Positions 51,235 through 60,978 are shown, counted from the first letter of the stretch. The stretch is DNA of 64,000 bases from DATFXM01 sp035315885 (GCA_035315885.1 DATFXM010000065.1:1-64000), one strand, 5' to 3'. The notes: generated from the letters alone by a model not told the origin. Program-made: numbers and translations.

Positions 51235-53499
51235 TCAGTTGCGAGCAAGACGCAACTGTGACCGCTGGTCCAGAACCTCCCGCACCTTCATCGAGAGCGA
51301 TTCGGGAGTGAACGGCTTTTGCAGAAACGGTTTCTCGGCGATGGAGATACCGTGGCGGGCGACTGAGTCGTCGGTGTAACCGGACATGAACAGCACCTTC
51401 ATGCTCGACCGCAGCGACGCGACTCGTTCGGCGAGCTCTCGTCCGTTCATCTGCGGCATCACCAGGTCGGTAAGCATCAGATGAATCTCTCCATCGTAGC
51501 GCTCACAATGGAGCAGAGCTTCGCCGGCATTTGACGCCGGAAGCGCGTTGTAACCAGCCTTCGACAGGATTTCGGTAGTGAGATCCAGCAACGTTTCGTC
51601 GTCTTCCACTACAAGAATCGTTTCAGTTCCCGCATGCGTTATCCCTCTGGCGTCCTCAAAGCTGGCCGCGTCAGGTTGGCTGACCGCACGGGGCAAGTAG
51701 ATCCTGAAGGTTGTCCCTTTGCCCAACTCACTCTCGACTGTGATTTCGCCGCCGCTCTGCTTCACAATTCCGTATGCAGTCGAGAGTCCGAGCCCGGTGC
51801 CCTTGCCCTTCTCTTTTGTGGTGAAGAACGGCTCAAAAACTTGCGAAGCGGTTCTTGCGTCCATCCCGCAACCAGTGTCGCTCACGGACAACATCACGTA
51901 GTCGCCCGGCGCCAGCGAGAGATCGGCAGTCTTCTCACCGGATGGCACGTGGACGTTTACTGTCTGGATCGTGAGTCTACCGCCGTTGGGCATCGCATCT
52001 CGCGCGTTCACCGCCAGATTTATGATCACCTGCTCGATCTGGCCGGGGTCTGCCTTTACGTGAGAAAGCGCCGGCGAGAATATCGCCACCAATTCGGTAT
52101 CCTCTCCGATCAGGCGCCGGAGCATCTTGTTGACGTCGTCGACCAGAGCGTTCAGGTCCAGCACCGCCGGTTGCAGCATCTGACGGCGACTGAACGCGAG
52201 CAACTGTTTGGTCAGCGAGGCAGCTCGCTCGCTGGCTTTTATGACCTGTTCTAGTCGCTCGTAAGCAACACTGTTTCTATCGAGCTGCGCGAGCGACATC
52301 TGGCTGTATCCCATGATCGCGGTGAGAAGGTTGTTGAAGTCGTGCGCGATGCCGCCGGCCAGGCGGCCTATAGCTTCCATCTTCTGTGAATGAAATAGCT
52401 GAGCCTGCAGATCCTTCTGTTCGGAGATGTCTCGGAGGTGGCCCTGGACACCGATCTGTTGTTCCTGTTCGTTGTAAATCGGGCCCCAGGAACCGGAGCA
52501 CCATTTTGAGTTTCCGTTCTTGGTTGCGACCAGGAATTCGGCGCCCGAACAACGTTCTCCGTTCATCAGCTCGCGCCATATCCGCGTCAACGCGGGTCTG
52601 TCGTGGGCCAGGGAAAAGAAGTCGAGGTGCGAAGCCGCCTCTACCGAATAACCGGTCAGAGCCTGCACCGCGGGGTTGACGTACGTGACTCGGCCTTCCA
52701 TGTTGAAGGCGAAGATCACGTCAGGCGTATTGTTCAAGATCAGGCTCATCCGCTCACCGGCCTTGAGCCGCTCTTCTGCCTGTTTGAAATAGAAATGACT
52801 TGTAGCGAAGATGACCGCGATGAGCGGTGCGGCAGCCAAAATTGCCGCGATGCCATGCCTGACAATCGAGAGATGTATGAGTCCAGCCGCGGCGGCGCTC
52901 GCCAGATAAGTCAGACCAGCCCAGGAGTAGTTCCCTCGCCAGTGCGTCAGCAACGTCTCTCGCTTCTTGAGGGCCTGGTGCGTCGCGAGGAGCATCGAAT
53001 TCAGCAGAAAGTAAACCAGCGCAAAACCAAGCAGAGCGCCCAGCAGCGTTGCGCTGCCCTCGAGTTGCAAGTCGCGCAACCAACCAAGAGTGCTGTCAAA
53101 CAGACGGGCGGATATCGATATCGCAATCGCCATTAGCGCCGGTCCACCGAGTCTGCTGGTCCAGCGTTGTGACTTTCTGAATGAAACGCAGAAGGACTCG
53201 CAGACCGCTACCAGCGTCGCTGCCGCAGGACCTCGCACGATCGCCGCAAGGAAGACAAAAATATCTCCGGGCGTTATCACCACCTGCGTACCCGGTACCC
53301 GCGTAGGCTTGATGCTTGCCAGGGCCACCAGCCCCATCATCGCAACTACCGTCACCAGTCCCGAGGCATCCATCCTCGCGACTGTGTCAACAGCCCACCC
53401 AACAACAGCGAATCCGATGACCAGAGTGATCCACCAGTAGGCCCTGACCCCTCGGTTGTAGTCGGACATGTCGATCAGTCGTGTACGAGTGTTTTCCAA
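51235..53499 (-). CDS. Membrane PAS hybrid histidine kinase with C-terminal receiver
   Basis: A 754-residue sensor. Six to seven membrane helices (about 20-235) are of the MASE type. A PAS domain (about 248-358) follows. The HisKA domain has phospho-acceptor His386 in GGIAHDFNNLLTAI. The HATPase has N box NLAVNARDAM, DTGCGMD and GKGTGLGLSTAYGIVKQSGG. The receiver domain (about 627-745) has Asp678 in LMLTDLVMP and the KPF motif. It is probably a multistep phosphorelay protein; a partner HPt or output is not visible. The TTG start at 53499 lies three nt after the subtilase stop, with GGAG nine nt upstream, so translational coupling is likely; ATG 53469 is an alternative. Confidence 0.93.
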   Translation of the reverse strand: MENTRTRLIDMSDYNRGVRAYWWITLVIGFAVVGWAVDTVARMDASGLVTVVAMMGLVALASIKPTRVPGTQVVITPGDIFVFLAAIVRGPAAATLVAVCESFCVSFRKSQRWTSRLGGPALMAIAISISARLFDSTLGWLRDLQLEGSATLLGALLGFALVYFLLNSMLLATHQALKKRETLLTHWRGNYSWAGLTYLASAAAAGLIHLSIVRHGIAAILAAAPLIAVIFATSHFYFKQAEERLKAGERMSLILNNTPDVIFAFNMEGRVTYVNPAVQALTGYSVEAASHLDFFSLAHDRPALTRIWRELMNGERCSGAEFLVATKNGNSKWCSGSWGPIYNEQEQQIGVQGHLRDISEQKDLQAQLFHSQKMEAIGRLAGGIAHDFNNLLTAIMGYSQMSLAQLDRNSVAYERLEQVIKASERAASLTKQLLAFSRRQMLQPAVLDLNALVDDVNKMLRRLIGEDTELVAIFSPALSHVKADPGQIEQVIINLAVNARDAMPNGGRLTIQTVNVHVPSGEKTADLSLAPGDYVMLSVSDTGCGMDARTASQVFEPFFTTKEKGKGTGLGLSTAYGIVKQSGGEITVESELGKGTTFRIYLPRAVSQPDAASFEDARGITHAGTETILVVEDDETLLDLTTEILSKAGYNALPASNAGEALLHCERYDGEIHLMLTDLVMPQMNGRELAERVASLRSSMKVLFMSGYTDDSVARHGISIAEKPFLQKPFTPESLSMKVREVLDQRSQLRLARN

Positions 53500-53502
53500 A
53501 CG

Positions 53503-55623
53503 CTATTCTCCGGTGAGTGCGGTGCCATCCAGGTTGGAGGATTCGGCCAGTGTCATGCCTTCGGCAAGCGTCATCCCTTCCGCTAACGTCATTCCCTCAG
53601 CAAGTGTCATCCCTTCAGCGAGGGTCATCCCTTCGGCCAGCGTCATTCCGCCGGAAATCACGATTCCCTGGCTCAGCGTTGCGGCCTCGCCCAACGTCAA
53701 ACCCTGTCCACCGGCTATGGCGTTGCTGATGCTGGAACCCGTTGCGAACATCCCTGCCGCGCCTGTCGTCTGACACGCGTCCACGACTCCGGCGCTTAAG
53801 AGGGTAGCAGCGGTTAGCGGCGCTTCATCACGAGTGACTCTTGTTCCGGCCCAGACCAGACGCGGATCATAAATCGCCTGATACTTGGTTACTAGAGCTT
53901 GCCCGGCAAGAAGGTGAGTGGCGCCACCAAAAATGTAACCGCCCCATTGGAAGGTTTGTCCCGCGACGGTAGACGATGCCGTTGGCATCGCCCCGCTCAG
54001 CAGGGAATCACCGACGGTCAACTGACCTTGCGCTACTTTTGCGCTTATGTCGGTGCGAAGGGCGCCGGCAAGCCGAGTTGCGCCTTCGATGTTAAGCAAC
54101 CCGGCCCCTTGCTGCAGAATGTTCGCGCCGTTTACCTGCTGTGCGGTGTATTGGAGAATTGCCTTGATCAGCGGCGGTGTGAGGCCGGGGTTTTTCTGCA
54201 GGAGCAGGGCTACGGCTCCCGCGACGACCGGGGCCGCTACGCTGGTGCCGCTCAACTGCATGAATGGCGGGTTCGTACCGCTCTGGTGCAGTGCGGGATA
54301 GGTGGTGACCAGATAACAGTCGTTTGATTCCGCGGATACGATTCGATTGCCGGGCGCTACCAAGTCCGGCTTCAGCAGGTTGTCGAAGTGCGAGACGCCC
54401 GCTGAGTCGAGGGTGCTGCTCCGAGTTGGACCGCGCGAGCTGAATCCATTGATCGACTCATCGCTGCGCTGATCGGTCTGTTGAGTGTTCGCGGACCCGA
54501 CCGTGATAACCGAAGGGTCAATGGCGGGCGAGGTGATGCTACCGTAGAGCTCGAGTCCCGCCGCCGTTTTCCCGAAGTTGCCCGCTGCCACTACAACGGT
54601 GATCCCCGACGATACAGCCTTGCGAACGGACCGACACATCGGATCGGTGATCCAGGATTCAGTTGCCGGACCGGCGAGACTCATGTTCATCACGTTGATG
54701 TGCTTCGAAGTGCGGTTCTGAATCACCCAGTCGATGCCGGTTATTACATCGCTGACTTGCCCAAGCCCAAGCCCATCGAGCACCCGCACGTCGATGAGAT
54801 TTGCGGAAGGTGCGATCCCGTCGAGTCCGCGCGACGATCCGCTGCCGATATTGCGGCCGGCGGCTACTCCTGCTACGTGTGACCCGTGCCCGTATGCGTC
54901 TACGTTTCCCGAAACCAGCGGCAGGTGCAGTGCGAGCAGGTTCTCGAAGCTGCGAAGGAAGTTGTTTGACGAGGCCACATCAACGGCGGCTGATACTCGT
55001 GACAGGCCGAGCAGTCCGCCGGCAAAATCGGCATGACTTGCCATGATGCCCGAGTCTAGCACCGCGATACCCACGCCGCTGCCGTCAAGACCGCTGAAGC
55101 CGAGTAACGGACTGTAGCTTCGCAGCGAGTTGGCTCCTGTAGCCGCTTCCAGGTGGCTGGCGCACTTTGTGACCAGATGATCCGGACTTATTCGTTCCAC
55201 CTCCGGTTCGGCAGCCAGCGCGAGAAGGTTGTTCTTCGGCAGCGAGACCAGCATTCCGGAGATGGAGGAGAACTCGTGAAGCAGCAGTCCGCCCAAACTG
55301 GTAACGATTGACAACAGCGACCCGGATGGTGGGCCGTAAGTTTGAACTATGACCCGAACCGTTCCGTCGGAGCTGCTTTCCCACGCGAGGTCATCAACTG
55401 TCGTCAACGACTGCGCGAGTGCCGTAGTGAGCTTATCGATGGGATTGCCGGAACCGACCGGCCTTCCTCGTACCGGCCTTCCGTTGGGGAAGGCGGGTTC
55501 GATAACCAGTGACGCGACGATAAGAGCGGTGAGAAGCGCAGCTAAGAAGCGGTTGCGCAGAATAGCGCGTCTTGAAGCAGGCCGAGCGCGCAAAAGATCC
55601 TGGCGAATCTTATTCCAGCTCAT
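53503..55623 (-). CDS. Secreted subtilisin-like protease (S8) with GMTLAE repeats
   Basis: A 706-residue subtilase. A basic N-terminus leads to a membrane/signal segment (FLAALLTALIVASLVI, about 26-41), then an I9-like propeptide (VRVIVQTYGPPSG…EVERISPDHLV). The triad is Asp190 (IAVLDSGI), His246 (AYGHGSHVAGVAAG) and Ser461 (SGTSVAAPVVAGA). The oxyanion Asn lies in VVAAGNFG. A C-terminal domain of about 190 residues ends with six perfect GMTLAE hexapeptides (residues 659-694) and a short acidic tail. GGAAAGGT precedes the ATG. It sits directly upstream of the hybrid kinase gene, with three nt between, a sign of shared expression. Confidence 0.92.
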   Translation of the reverse strand: MSWNKIRQDLLRARPASRRAILRNRFLAALLTALIVASLVIEPAFPNGRPVRGRPVGSGNPIDKLTTALAQSLTTVDDLAWESSSDGTVRVIVQTYGPPSGSLLSIVTSLGGLLLHEFSSISGMLVSLPKNNLLALAAEPEVERISPDHLVTKCASHLEAATGANSLRSYSPLLGFSGLDGSGVGIAVLDSGIMASHADFAGGLLGLSRVSAAVDVASSNNFLRSFENLLALHLPLVSGNVDAYGHGSHVAGVAAGRNIGSGSSRGLDGIAPSANLIDVRVLDGLGLGQVSDVITGIDWVIQNRTSKHINVMNMSLAGPATESWITDPMCRSVRKAVSSGITVVVAAGNFGKTAAGLELYGSITSPAIDPSVITVGSANTQQTDQRSDESINGFSSRGPTRSSTLDSAGVSHFDNLLKPDLVAPGNRIVSAESNDCYLVTTYPALHQSGTNPPFMQLSGTSVAAPVVAGAVALLLQKNPGLTPPLIKAILQYTAQQVNGANILQQGAGLLNIEGATRLAGALRTDISAKVAQGQLTVGDSLLSGAMPTASSTVAGQTFQWGGYIFGGATHLLAGQALVTKYQAIYDPRLVWAGTRVTRDEAPLTAATLLSAGVVDACQTTGAAGMFATGSSISNAIAGGQGLTLGEAATLSQGIVISGGMTLAEGMTLAEGMTLAEGMTLAEGMTLAEGMTLAESSNLDGTALTGE
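53542..53649 (-). repeat. 18-bp coding tandem repeat (GMTLAE x6)
   Basis: Six in-frame copies of an 18-bp unit in the subtilase gene. The protein repeat is perfect while the third codon positions vary (GCC/GCA/GCT Ala, for example), showing selection on the peptide. Confidence 0.93.
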
Positions 55624-56029
55624 CGATTACCTTTCCAAACGAGCGCGGGAAACACTGCTGTCAACGGCACGCGAATAACCGACGGGATTAAACATAAATG
55701 TGAGGGAATTAGCCGCACGGGGCGTGCAAGCCGTCTGATCGTCCTCGGTTTAAGAACCAGATCTACTTGCGATCGGCTGGACGTGATCTTGAAACAGCCG
55801 GCCGCATTGATCGAGCAAAACCGAACGAGGTGACCAGCGGAATGACGGACTCCTGCGTTAGAGTCTGCGATCGTCTCAAATCACCCGCCTGGAAGCAGGT
55901 CAACCTTGGCGGAAAGTATACCAGCCCGCCTGCCATGTCCATAAGTTCATGCTGTGATCGCATGATTGCAATGAAGAAGGCAGTCCGAGCCCTCGTTCGT
56001 CTGGTAGCTGTTGGAGAAATAGACGGCCA
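55624..56029. other. Non-coding stretch upstream of the subtilase
   Basis: About 400 bp with no supported gene. Short open frames here (55767-56039 on plus, 55763-55963 on minus) lack Shine-Dalgarno sites and recognisable motifs. It probably contains the subtilase promoter. Element A repeats follow from 56030. Confidence 0.5.
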
Positions 56030-56155
56030 CGGGGGATAGCGTTCTGTCGACCGCTGCGCGGGCTCGTGTCTTTCTTGTGCCTCAACCCCCGGTTCGAGGA
56101 CTCACCGGGGGATAGCGTTCTGTCGCCCGCTGCGCGGGCTCGGGTGTGTGGCATG
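56030..56155. repeat. Element A, second location (about 1.5 units)
   Basis: Two GCGCGGGCTCG hairpin copies and one CCCCGGTTCGAGGACTCACC copy, the same as the array at 1-475, with slight changes (GGATAGCG for GGCTACAT). Confidence 0.88.
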
Positions 56156-56164
56156 GCAATTAAG

Positions 56165-56262
56165 AAGCCGGCAACCAGAAGCTGGCAACTAGAAGCCTGC
56201 AACCAGAAACCCGAAACCAGAAACCAAAAACCAGAAACCAAAAACCAGAAACCAGAAACCTA
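56165..56262. repeat. CAGAAAC heptamer array overlapping the cysK stop
   Basis: Heptamers such as CAACCAG, CAGAAAC, CAAAAAC over about 95 bp. On the minus strand the cysK-family stop codon TAG is followed directly by GTTTCTGGTTTCTGG. The array also shows 14-bp higher-order periodicity (CAGAAACCAAAAAC). Confidence 0.88.
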
Positions 56263-57303
56263 ATCAATGATCTCCCACGACGACTGATAGCGGTCCAGTT
56301 GCTCGCGAGTGTAGTCATCTATCGGATGCTCTCGCTCCGGAGAGTCCACGTGTTTTGGGGTACCGCACAGCTCGGTGGAAAAGTACCGCTGGCCCGAGTC
56401 ACAGATCATCGTGACGATCCTCTTCATCTCAGGATGCTTCTCGGCCACCTTCAACGCCGCTACAACATTCGCCCCCGAGGAGATGCCGCAGAAGATTCCT
56501 TCCTCTTTGGCCAAACGCCTGGCCATTTCGAGAGCCTCTTCGGACTTGATGGTCACTATGCCGTCCAGGAGACTCAGATCCAGGTCTCGAGGAACGAACC
56601 CGTCCCCGATTCCTTCGATCTTATGCTCTCCCCATTCGCGCCGCGACAACAGCGGACACTCCGCAGGCTCTCCAGCGTAGAGCCTTATTCGACGTCGCTG
56701 CTTCCGGAGATATCGCCCGATCCCGGTTAACTGACCTCCCGTCCCCTGCGTTGCCACGTAAGCGTCGAGTTTTCCCCGGGTCTGCTCCCAGATCTCCGGC
56801 CCCGTTGTTTTGAAGTGGGCTTTAATGTTGTCGGGGTTGTCGAACTGAGAGGGCACCCAGTACTTGCCGGGATCCTGGCTTCGCAGCTCTTCAAGCTTCT
56901 GCAGCGCAAGATCAACATCGGATTCGCCCCCCGCGGTGTACACCATCTCGGTACCGTAGGCGACATCCATCTTTTTGCGCTCCTCGCTCATTCCTTCCGG
57001 CATCACCACCATGCACTTGTATCCTTTCACTGCCGCAACAAAAGAGCAGGCGATTCCCGCATTCCCGGTCGAGCACTCGAGGATAGTCATTCCAGGCTTG
57101 AGATCGCCGCGTTTTTCGGCCCTTTCTATCATATTCAGATAGATCCGATCCTTGAGCGAACCGGAGGGGCTGAAGAATTCAAGCTTCACGAGAATCTCGG
57201 TTGGCAAATCGCCCGGCACCCGATTGAGTCTTACCAGCGGTGTCCGGCCAATACAATCGAGTATGGATTTGGAGTACTTGTTGTACTGGTCCCAGTTGCC
57301 CAT
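56260..57303 (-). CDS. Cysteine synthase / cystathionine beta-synthase family enzyme
   Basis: A PLP-dependent enzyme of the CysK/CysM/CBS fold type II group, 347 residues from the ATG at 57303 (a TTG at 57333 lacks a Shine-Dalgarno). The PLP lysine is in FFSPSGSLKDRIYLNMI (near 45). The substrate loop is ECSTGNAGIACSFVA, and the phosphate loop is TQGTGGQLTGIGRYL. GDGFVPRDLDLSL and GISSGANVVAAL follow. The longer C-terminus (after GIFCGISSGAN) with CDSGQRYFSTELC resembles CBS-type proteins, but a CBS regulatory domain is absent. It likely makes cysteine from O-acetylserine (or O-phosphoserine) and sulphide, or does related beta-replacement; exact activity is open. Confidence 0.88.
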   Translation of the reverse strand: MGNWDQYNKYSKSILDCIGRTPLVRLNRVPGDLPTEILVKLEFFSPSGSLKDRIYLNMIERAEKRGDLKPGMTILECSTGNAGIACSFVAAVKGYKCMVVMPEGMSEERKKMDVAYGTEMVYTAGGESDVDLALQKLEELRSQDPGKYWVPSQFDNPDNIKAHFKTTGPEIWEQTRGKLDAYVATQGTGGQLTGIGRYLRKQRRRIRLYAGEPAECPLLSRREWGEHKIEGIGDGFVPRDLDLSLLDGIVTIKSEEALEMARRLAKEEGIFCGISSGANVVAALKVAEKHPEMKRIVTMICDSGQRYFSTELCGTPKHVDSPEREHPIDDYTREQLDRYQSSWEIID

Positions 57304-57525
57304 TTTGTTCTCGAACCGTCCTTTCTGAAACAAATTTGGTCGAGGCGGCCGTAATTTAGCAGATTATTTGGCTATCCCACACCTGTGTGTGAACAGTTGC
57401 GGGAGTTTGAACGTTACGAATATGATGCACCGCGGTGAAGCCGTCCCGTCCGTGAAAACGGTTCGGGCCACGGGTCCCGCCAGTTCCGAGTCAAAAAGGC
57501 GTCGAACCACCAAGGAGACCTGAAC

Positions 57526-60500
57526 ATGAACAGGATCGTTGCTGCGGCCTTTCTCTTGCTCATTCCCTGCGCTTTCACAAGCCGCGCCCAAACAAGACTG
57601 CTGCTCCAACAGCCGACCGTTAGCAGGACCAGCATTGTGTTTTCCTATGCGGGTGATCTTTGGACCGTGGGTCGCGAAGGCGGTTCGGCCAAACGCCTCA
57701 CGACCGGGATCGGTGTCGAGACCGACCCGGTGTTCTCACCCGATGGGAGCACCGTGGCATTCACTGGTGAATACGATGGCAACACCGACGTTTACGTGAT
57801 TCCTGCGGCTGGCGGCGTACCGAAGCGCCTCACATATCACCCCGGGGTGGATCAGGTGGTCGGCTGGACTCCAGACGGCAAGCAGGTATTGTTCAGGTCT
57901 TCGCGGAACAGCCCGTCGTTTTTCAACCGCCTGTTTACGATTTCGCTGAACGGCGGATTTCCTGCCGAAGTCCCGCTCCCGATTGCTTACGAAGGAGCCT
58001 TCTCTCCCGACGGCTCGCGAATCGCGTATCAACCGCTGACCGAATGGCAGCACGACTGGAAGCGTTATCGAGGCGGACAGACTACCCCAATCTGGATTGC
58101 AAAGCTTTCCGATTCGACTATCGAAAAGATCCCTCGCGACAACTCAAAAGATTTCTGTCCGATGTGGATAGGTGACAAGGTGTATTTCCTGTCTGACCGA
58201 AACGGCCGGGTCACCTTGTTTTCCTATGACACCAAAACGCGCCAGGTTGCGGAACTCGTCAAGAACGAAGGTCTGGATCTGAAGTCGGCGTCCGCGGGTC
58301 CGGGAGTGATAGCTTACGAGCAGTTCGGAAGCATTAGTCTGTTCGACGTGAAGTCCGGTCAATCACGAAAGGTGGACATTCAAGTAGAAGGCGATCTGGT
58401 TTCGTTGAGGCCTCACTTTGAAAACGTGGGCCAGCGCCTGACCAACGCGAGGCTGTCGCCTACCGGTGCGCGGGCGGTGTTTGAGGCGCGCGGTGAGATA
58501 GTCACGGTGCCGGCCGAAAAAGGAGACGCGCGCGATCTGACGAACACGCCAGGGGCGATGGAGCGTTTCCCCGCATGGTCTCCCAATGGAAAGTGGATCG
58601 CCTACTTTTGCGACGAATCCGGCGAATACGCGCTCTACTACAAGGATCAGACGGGCAGCGGTGCCGCCAGGAAGATAACGCTCGGGGACCCGCCGTCCTT
58701 TTTTATTTCTCCGGAGTGGTCGCCCGACAGCAAAAAGATTGCCTTCTATGACAAGCGGTTGATCCTTTGGTACGTGGACATTGAGAAAGGTACTCCGGTC
58801 CGAGTGGACAAGAATCCGGATGGTTTGAACCTGGACGTTATGAGGGCTTTCTGGTCGCCGGACAGCCGTTGGATCGGCTACGTTCGTCAGACAGACAACC
58901 ATCTGCGAGCGGTCTTCGTCTACTCGCTGGAAGAAGCAAAAACGCACCAGATCACTGACGCGATGAGCGATGCCCGGTACGCGGCGTTCGACAAATCGGG
59001 CAAATATTTGTACTTCACCGCGAGCACCAACCTGGGTCCTGCGTTCAGTTTTGCGGAGATGTCGACGTTCCCGCATCAGTCGACGCGCAGCGTATACGCA
59101 GTAGTTCTTCGCAGCGATTTGCCTTCGCCGCTAGTGCCTGAGAGCGATGAAGAGAAGCCGGCTGATTCGAAAGCCGGCGGCAGTTCTGATGAGAAGAAAG
59201 CAACAGCAGCGGCTGCAGGAGCGCCGGCTGCGGATACGGCTGCCAAGCCGCCCGCCGAACAGGCAAAGAAAGAAGTCGAGCCGGTGCGAATAGACTTCGA
59301 TGGCATCGACCAGCGCATCGTTGCGTTGCCGATTCCTCCCCGCAACTTCATCGGGCTAGCGGTGGGAAAGGCGGGAACGGTGTATTTGATCGAGCTGCCA
59401 CCGCAGGTGGCTCAGGCGACTCCCAACCCCTTCGGTCCGGCGTTGACGCTTCACAAGTTCGATTTGGAGAAGCGTAAGTTCGATAAAGTGCTCGACGGCA
59501 TAAGCGCGTTTGACGTGTCGTTCAACGGGGAAAAGATGTTGTTCCGTCAGGGCCCAGCGTGGATTATCGCGTCTACGATGGCGCCGCCAAAACCGGGCGA
59601 GGGAGTGTTGAAGACCGGTGACATTCAAGTGAGGGTTGATCCAAAGGCCGAGTGGCGGCAAATGTACGACGAGGTGTGGCGGGGTGAACGAGACTTCTTT
59701 TACGATCCGAACCTGCACGGGCTGAATCTTGCCGAGTACAAGAAGAAATACCAGCCGTACCTTGAGGCGGTTGCCCATCGCGCGGACCTGACGTATTTGT
59801 TCCGCGAGATGTTGAATGAGCTGACGATTGGTCATATGTTCGTGTTCGGCGGGGATCAGCCGAGGCCCAATTTTGTACCTGGAGGACTCCTGGGTTGTGA
59901 TTACCGCGTGGAGAACGGACGGTACCGATTCGCGAAGGTGTACAACGGCGAGCATTGGAACCCGCAGCTTCGCGCACCTTTGACGCAACCCGGAGTGAAT
60001 GTGAAGACGGGCGAGTATCTTCTCGCGGTGAACGGTCGAGACGTTCGAGGCTCGGACAACGTCTACCAGTTTTTCGAAGCGACGGCGAACAAGCAAATCG
60101 TGATTAGAGTGGGGCCAAATCCGGATGGATCAGGGTCTCGAGAAGTAACGGTCGTGCCGGTGGACAACGAAGTTGCGCTAAGGAATCTTGACTGGATTGA
60201 AGGGAACCGTCGAAAGGTTGACGAGTTAAGCGGTGGCAAGCTGGCGTACGTCTACGTACCGGACACCGGGGGCGGGGGCTACACGAGCTTCAACCGTTAT
60301 TTCTTTTCACAGACGCAGAAGGCAGGTGCGGTCATCGATGAGCGATTCAATCGAGGAGGCGCGCTTGCCGACTACATCGTCGAGTACTTGAGCAGACCCC
60401 TGCTCAACTACATTTACTTTCGTGAAGGGCGAGACATTCCGACGCCGCTCGGGGCTATTTATGGGCCAAAGGTGATGCTTGTGAATGAGCTGGCGGGTTC

Positions 60501-60852
60501 CGGAGGGGATGCGCTGCCGTGGTACTTCCGAAAGATGCAGATTGGTCCGCTCATCGGCAAGCGGACGTGGGGTGGATTGGTCGCCGCGTTTGCGATACCG
60601 CCGCTGATGGACGGAGGGTTAGTGACCGCACCGGATGCGGCTATATACGGGCTGAAAGGCGACTGGGAAGTTGAGAACCGTGGAGTTGCGCCCGACGTTG
60701 AAGTCGAGTTCGATCCAGCCGAATGGCGACAGGGTCGCGACCCGCAGCTTGAAAGAGCGATTCAGTGGTTGCTGGAGGATTTGAAAAAGAATCCGCGAGA
60801 GACTCATCAACGACCACAGTTTCCGAACTATCACAAGGAGCGAGCGAACTGA
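57526..60852 (+). CDS. Tricorn-type protease, S41 family (copy 1)
   Basis: A large secreted protein of 1108 residues with signal peptide MNRIVAAAFLLLIPCAFTSRA. The first two-thirds are six- and seven-bladed propellers of PD40/WD40-like repeats (FSPDGSTVAFTGEYDGNTDVY, WSPNGKWIAYFCDESGEY). A low-complexity Ala/Lys/Pro linker lies near 545-585. The C-terminal part has the tricorn C1 region (QMYDEVWRGERDFFYDPNLHG near 707), a PDZ domain (about 830-880), and the S41 core. Candidate catalytic residues are His770 (TIGHMFV) and Ser992 (LAGSGGDALPW). AAGGAG lies ten nt before the start. The unit repeats next door, so gene duplication is likely. It probably degrades oligopeptides in the envelope. Confidence 0.94.
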   Translation: MNRIVAAAFLLLIPCAFTSRAQTRLLLQQPTVSRTSIVFSYAGDLWTVGREGGSAKRLTTGIGVETDPVFSPDGSTVAFTGEYDGNTDVYVIPAAGGVPKRLTYHPGVDQVVGWTPDGKQVLFRSSRNSPSFFNRLFTISLNGGFPAEVPLPIAYEGAFSPDGSRIAYQPLTEWQHDWKRYRGGQTTPIWIAKLSDSTIEKIPRDNSKDFCPMWIGDKVYFLSDRNGRVTLFSYDTKTRQVAELVKNEGLDLKSASAGPGVIAYEQFGSISLFDVKSGQSRKVDIQVEGDLVSLRPHFENVGQRLTNARLSPTGARAVFEARGEIVTVPAEKGDARDLTNTPGAMERFPAWSPNGKWIAYFCDESGEYALYYKDQTGSGAARKITLGDPPSFFISPEWSPDSKKIAFYDKRLILWYVDIEKGTPVRVDKNPDGLNLDVMRAFWSPDSRWIGYVRQTDNHLRAVFVYSLEEAKTHQITDAMSDARYAAFDKSGKYLYFTASTNLGPAFSFAEMSTFPHQSTRSVYAVVLRSDLPSPLVPESDEEKPADSKAGGSSDEKKATAAAAGAPAADTAAKPPAEQAKKEVEPVRIDFDGIDQRIVALPIPPRNFIGLAVGKAGTVYLIELPPQVAQATPNPFGPALTLHKFDLEKRKFDKVLDGISAFDVSFNGEKMLFRQGPAWIIASTMAPPKPGEGVLKTGDIQVRVDPKAEWRQMYDEVWRGERDFFYDPNLHGLNLAEYKKKYQPYLEAVAHRADLTYLFREMLNELTIGHMFVFGGDQPRPNFVPGGLLGCDYRVENGRYRFAKVYNGEHWNPQLRAPLTQPGVNVKTGEYLLAVNGRDVRGSDNVYQFFEATANKQIVIRVGPNPDGSGSREVTVVPVDNEVALRNLDWIEGNRRKVDELSGGKLAYVYVPDTGGGGYTSFNRYFFSQTQKAGAVIDERFNRGGALADYIVEYLSRPLLNYIYFREGRDIPTPLGAIYGPKVMLVNELAGSGGDALPWYFRKMQIGPLIGKRTWGGLVAAFAIPPLMDGGLVTAPDAAIYGLKGDWEVENRGVAPDVEVEFDPAEWRQGRDPQLERAIQWLLEDLKKNPRETHQRPQFPNYHKERAN

Positions 60853-60859
60853 AAATCGG

Positions 60860-60978
60860 TTTCGAGTTTCGAGTTTCGGGTTTGCCTTCTGCATCTTGCG
60901 TCCGGCCGGCTCATCTTCGCCGGGAGCAGCAAACCAGGAATGAACGAGAAACCAGAAACGAGAAACCAGAAACTTGTT
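60860..60978. repeat. Heptamer arms between tricorn genes
   Basis: GTTTCGA/GTTTCGG heptamers begin six nt after the first tricorn stop (60858-60884). Complementary CAGAAAC and GAGAAAC heptamers (60946-60973) precede the second gene. A long imperfect hairpin between the two genes is possible. Confidence 0.82.

Noticed and set aside
55763..56039. Small open frames upstream of element A on both strands
   Set aside because: No ribosome site, no recognisable motif, and one runs into repeats; kept only as non-coding stretch.
59356..60096. 246-codon minus-strand frame inside the first tricorn gene
   Set aside because: Antisense shadow; no start signal and no motif.
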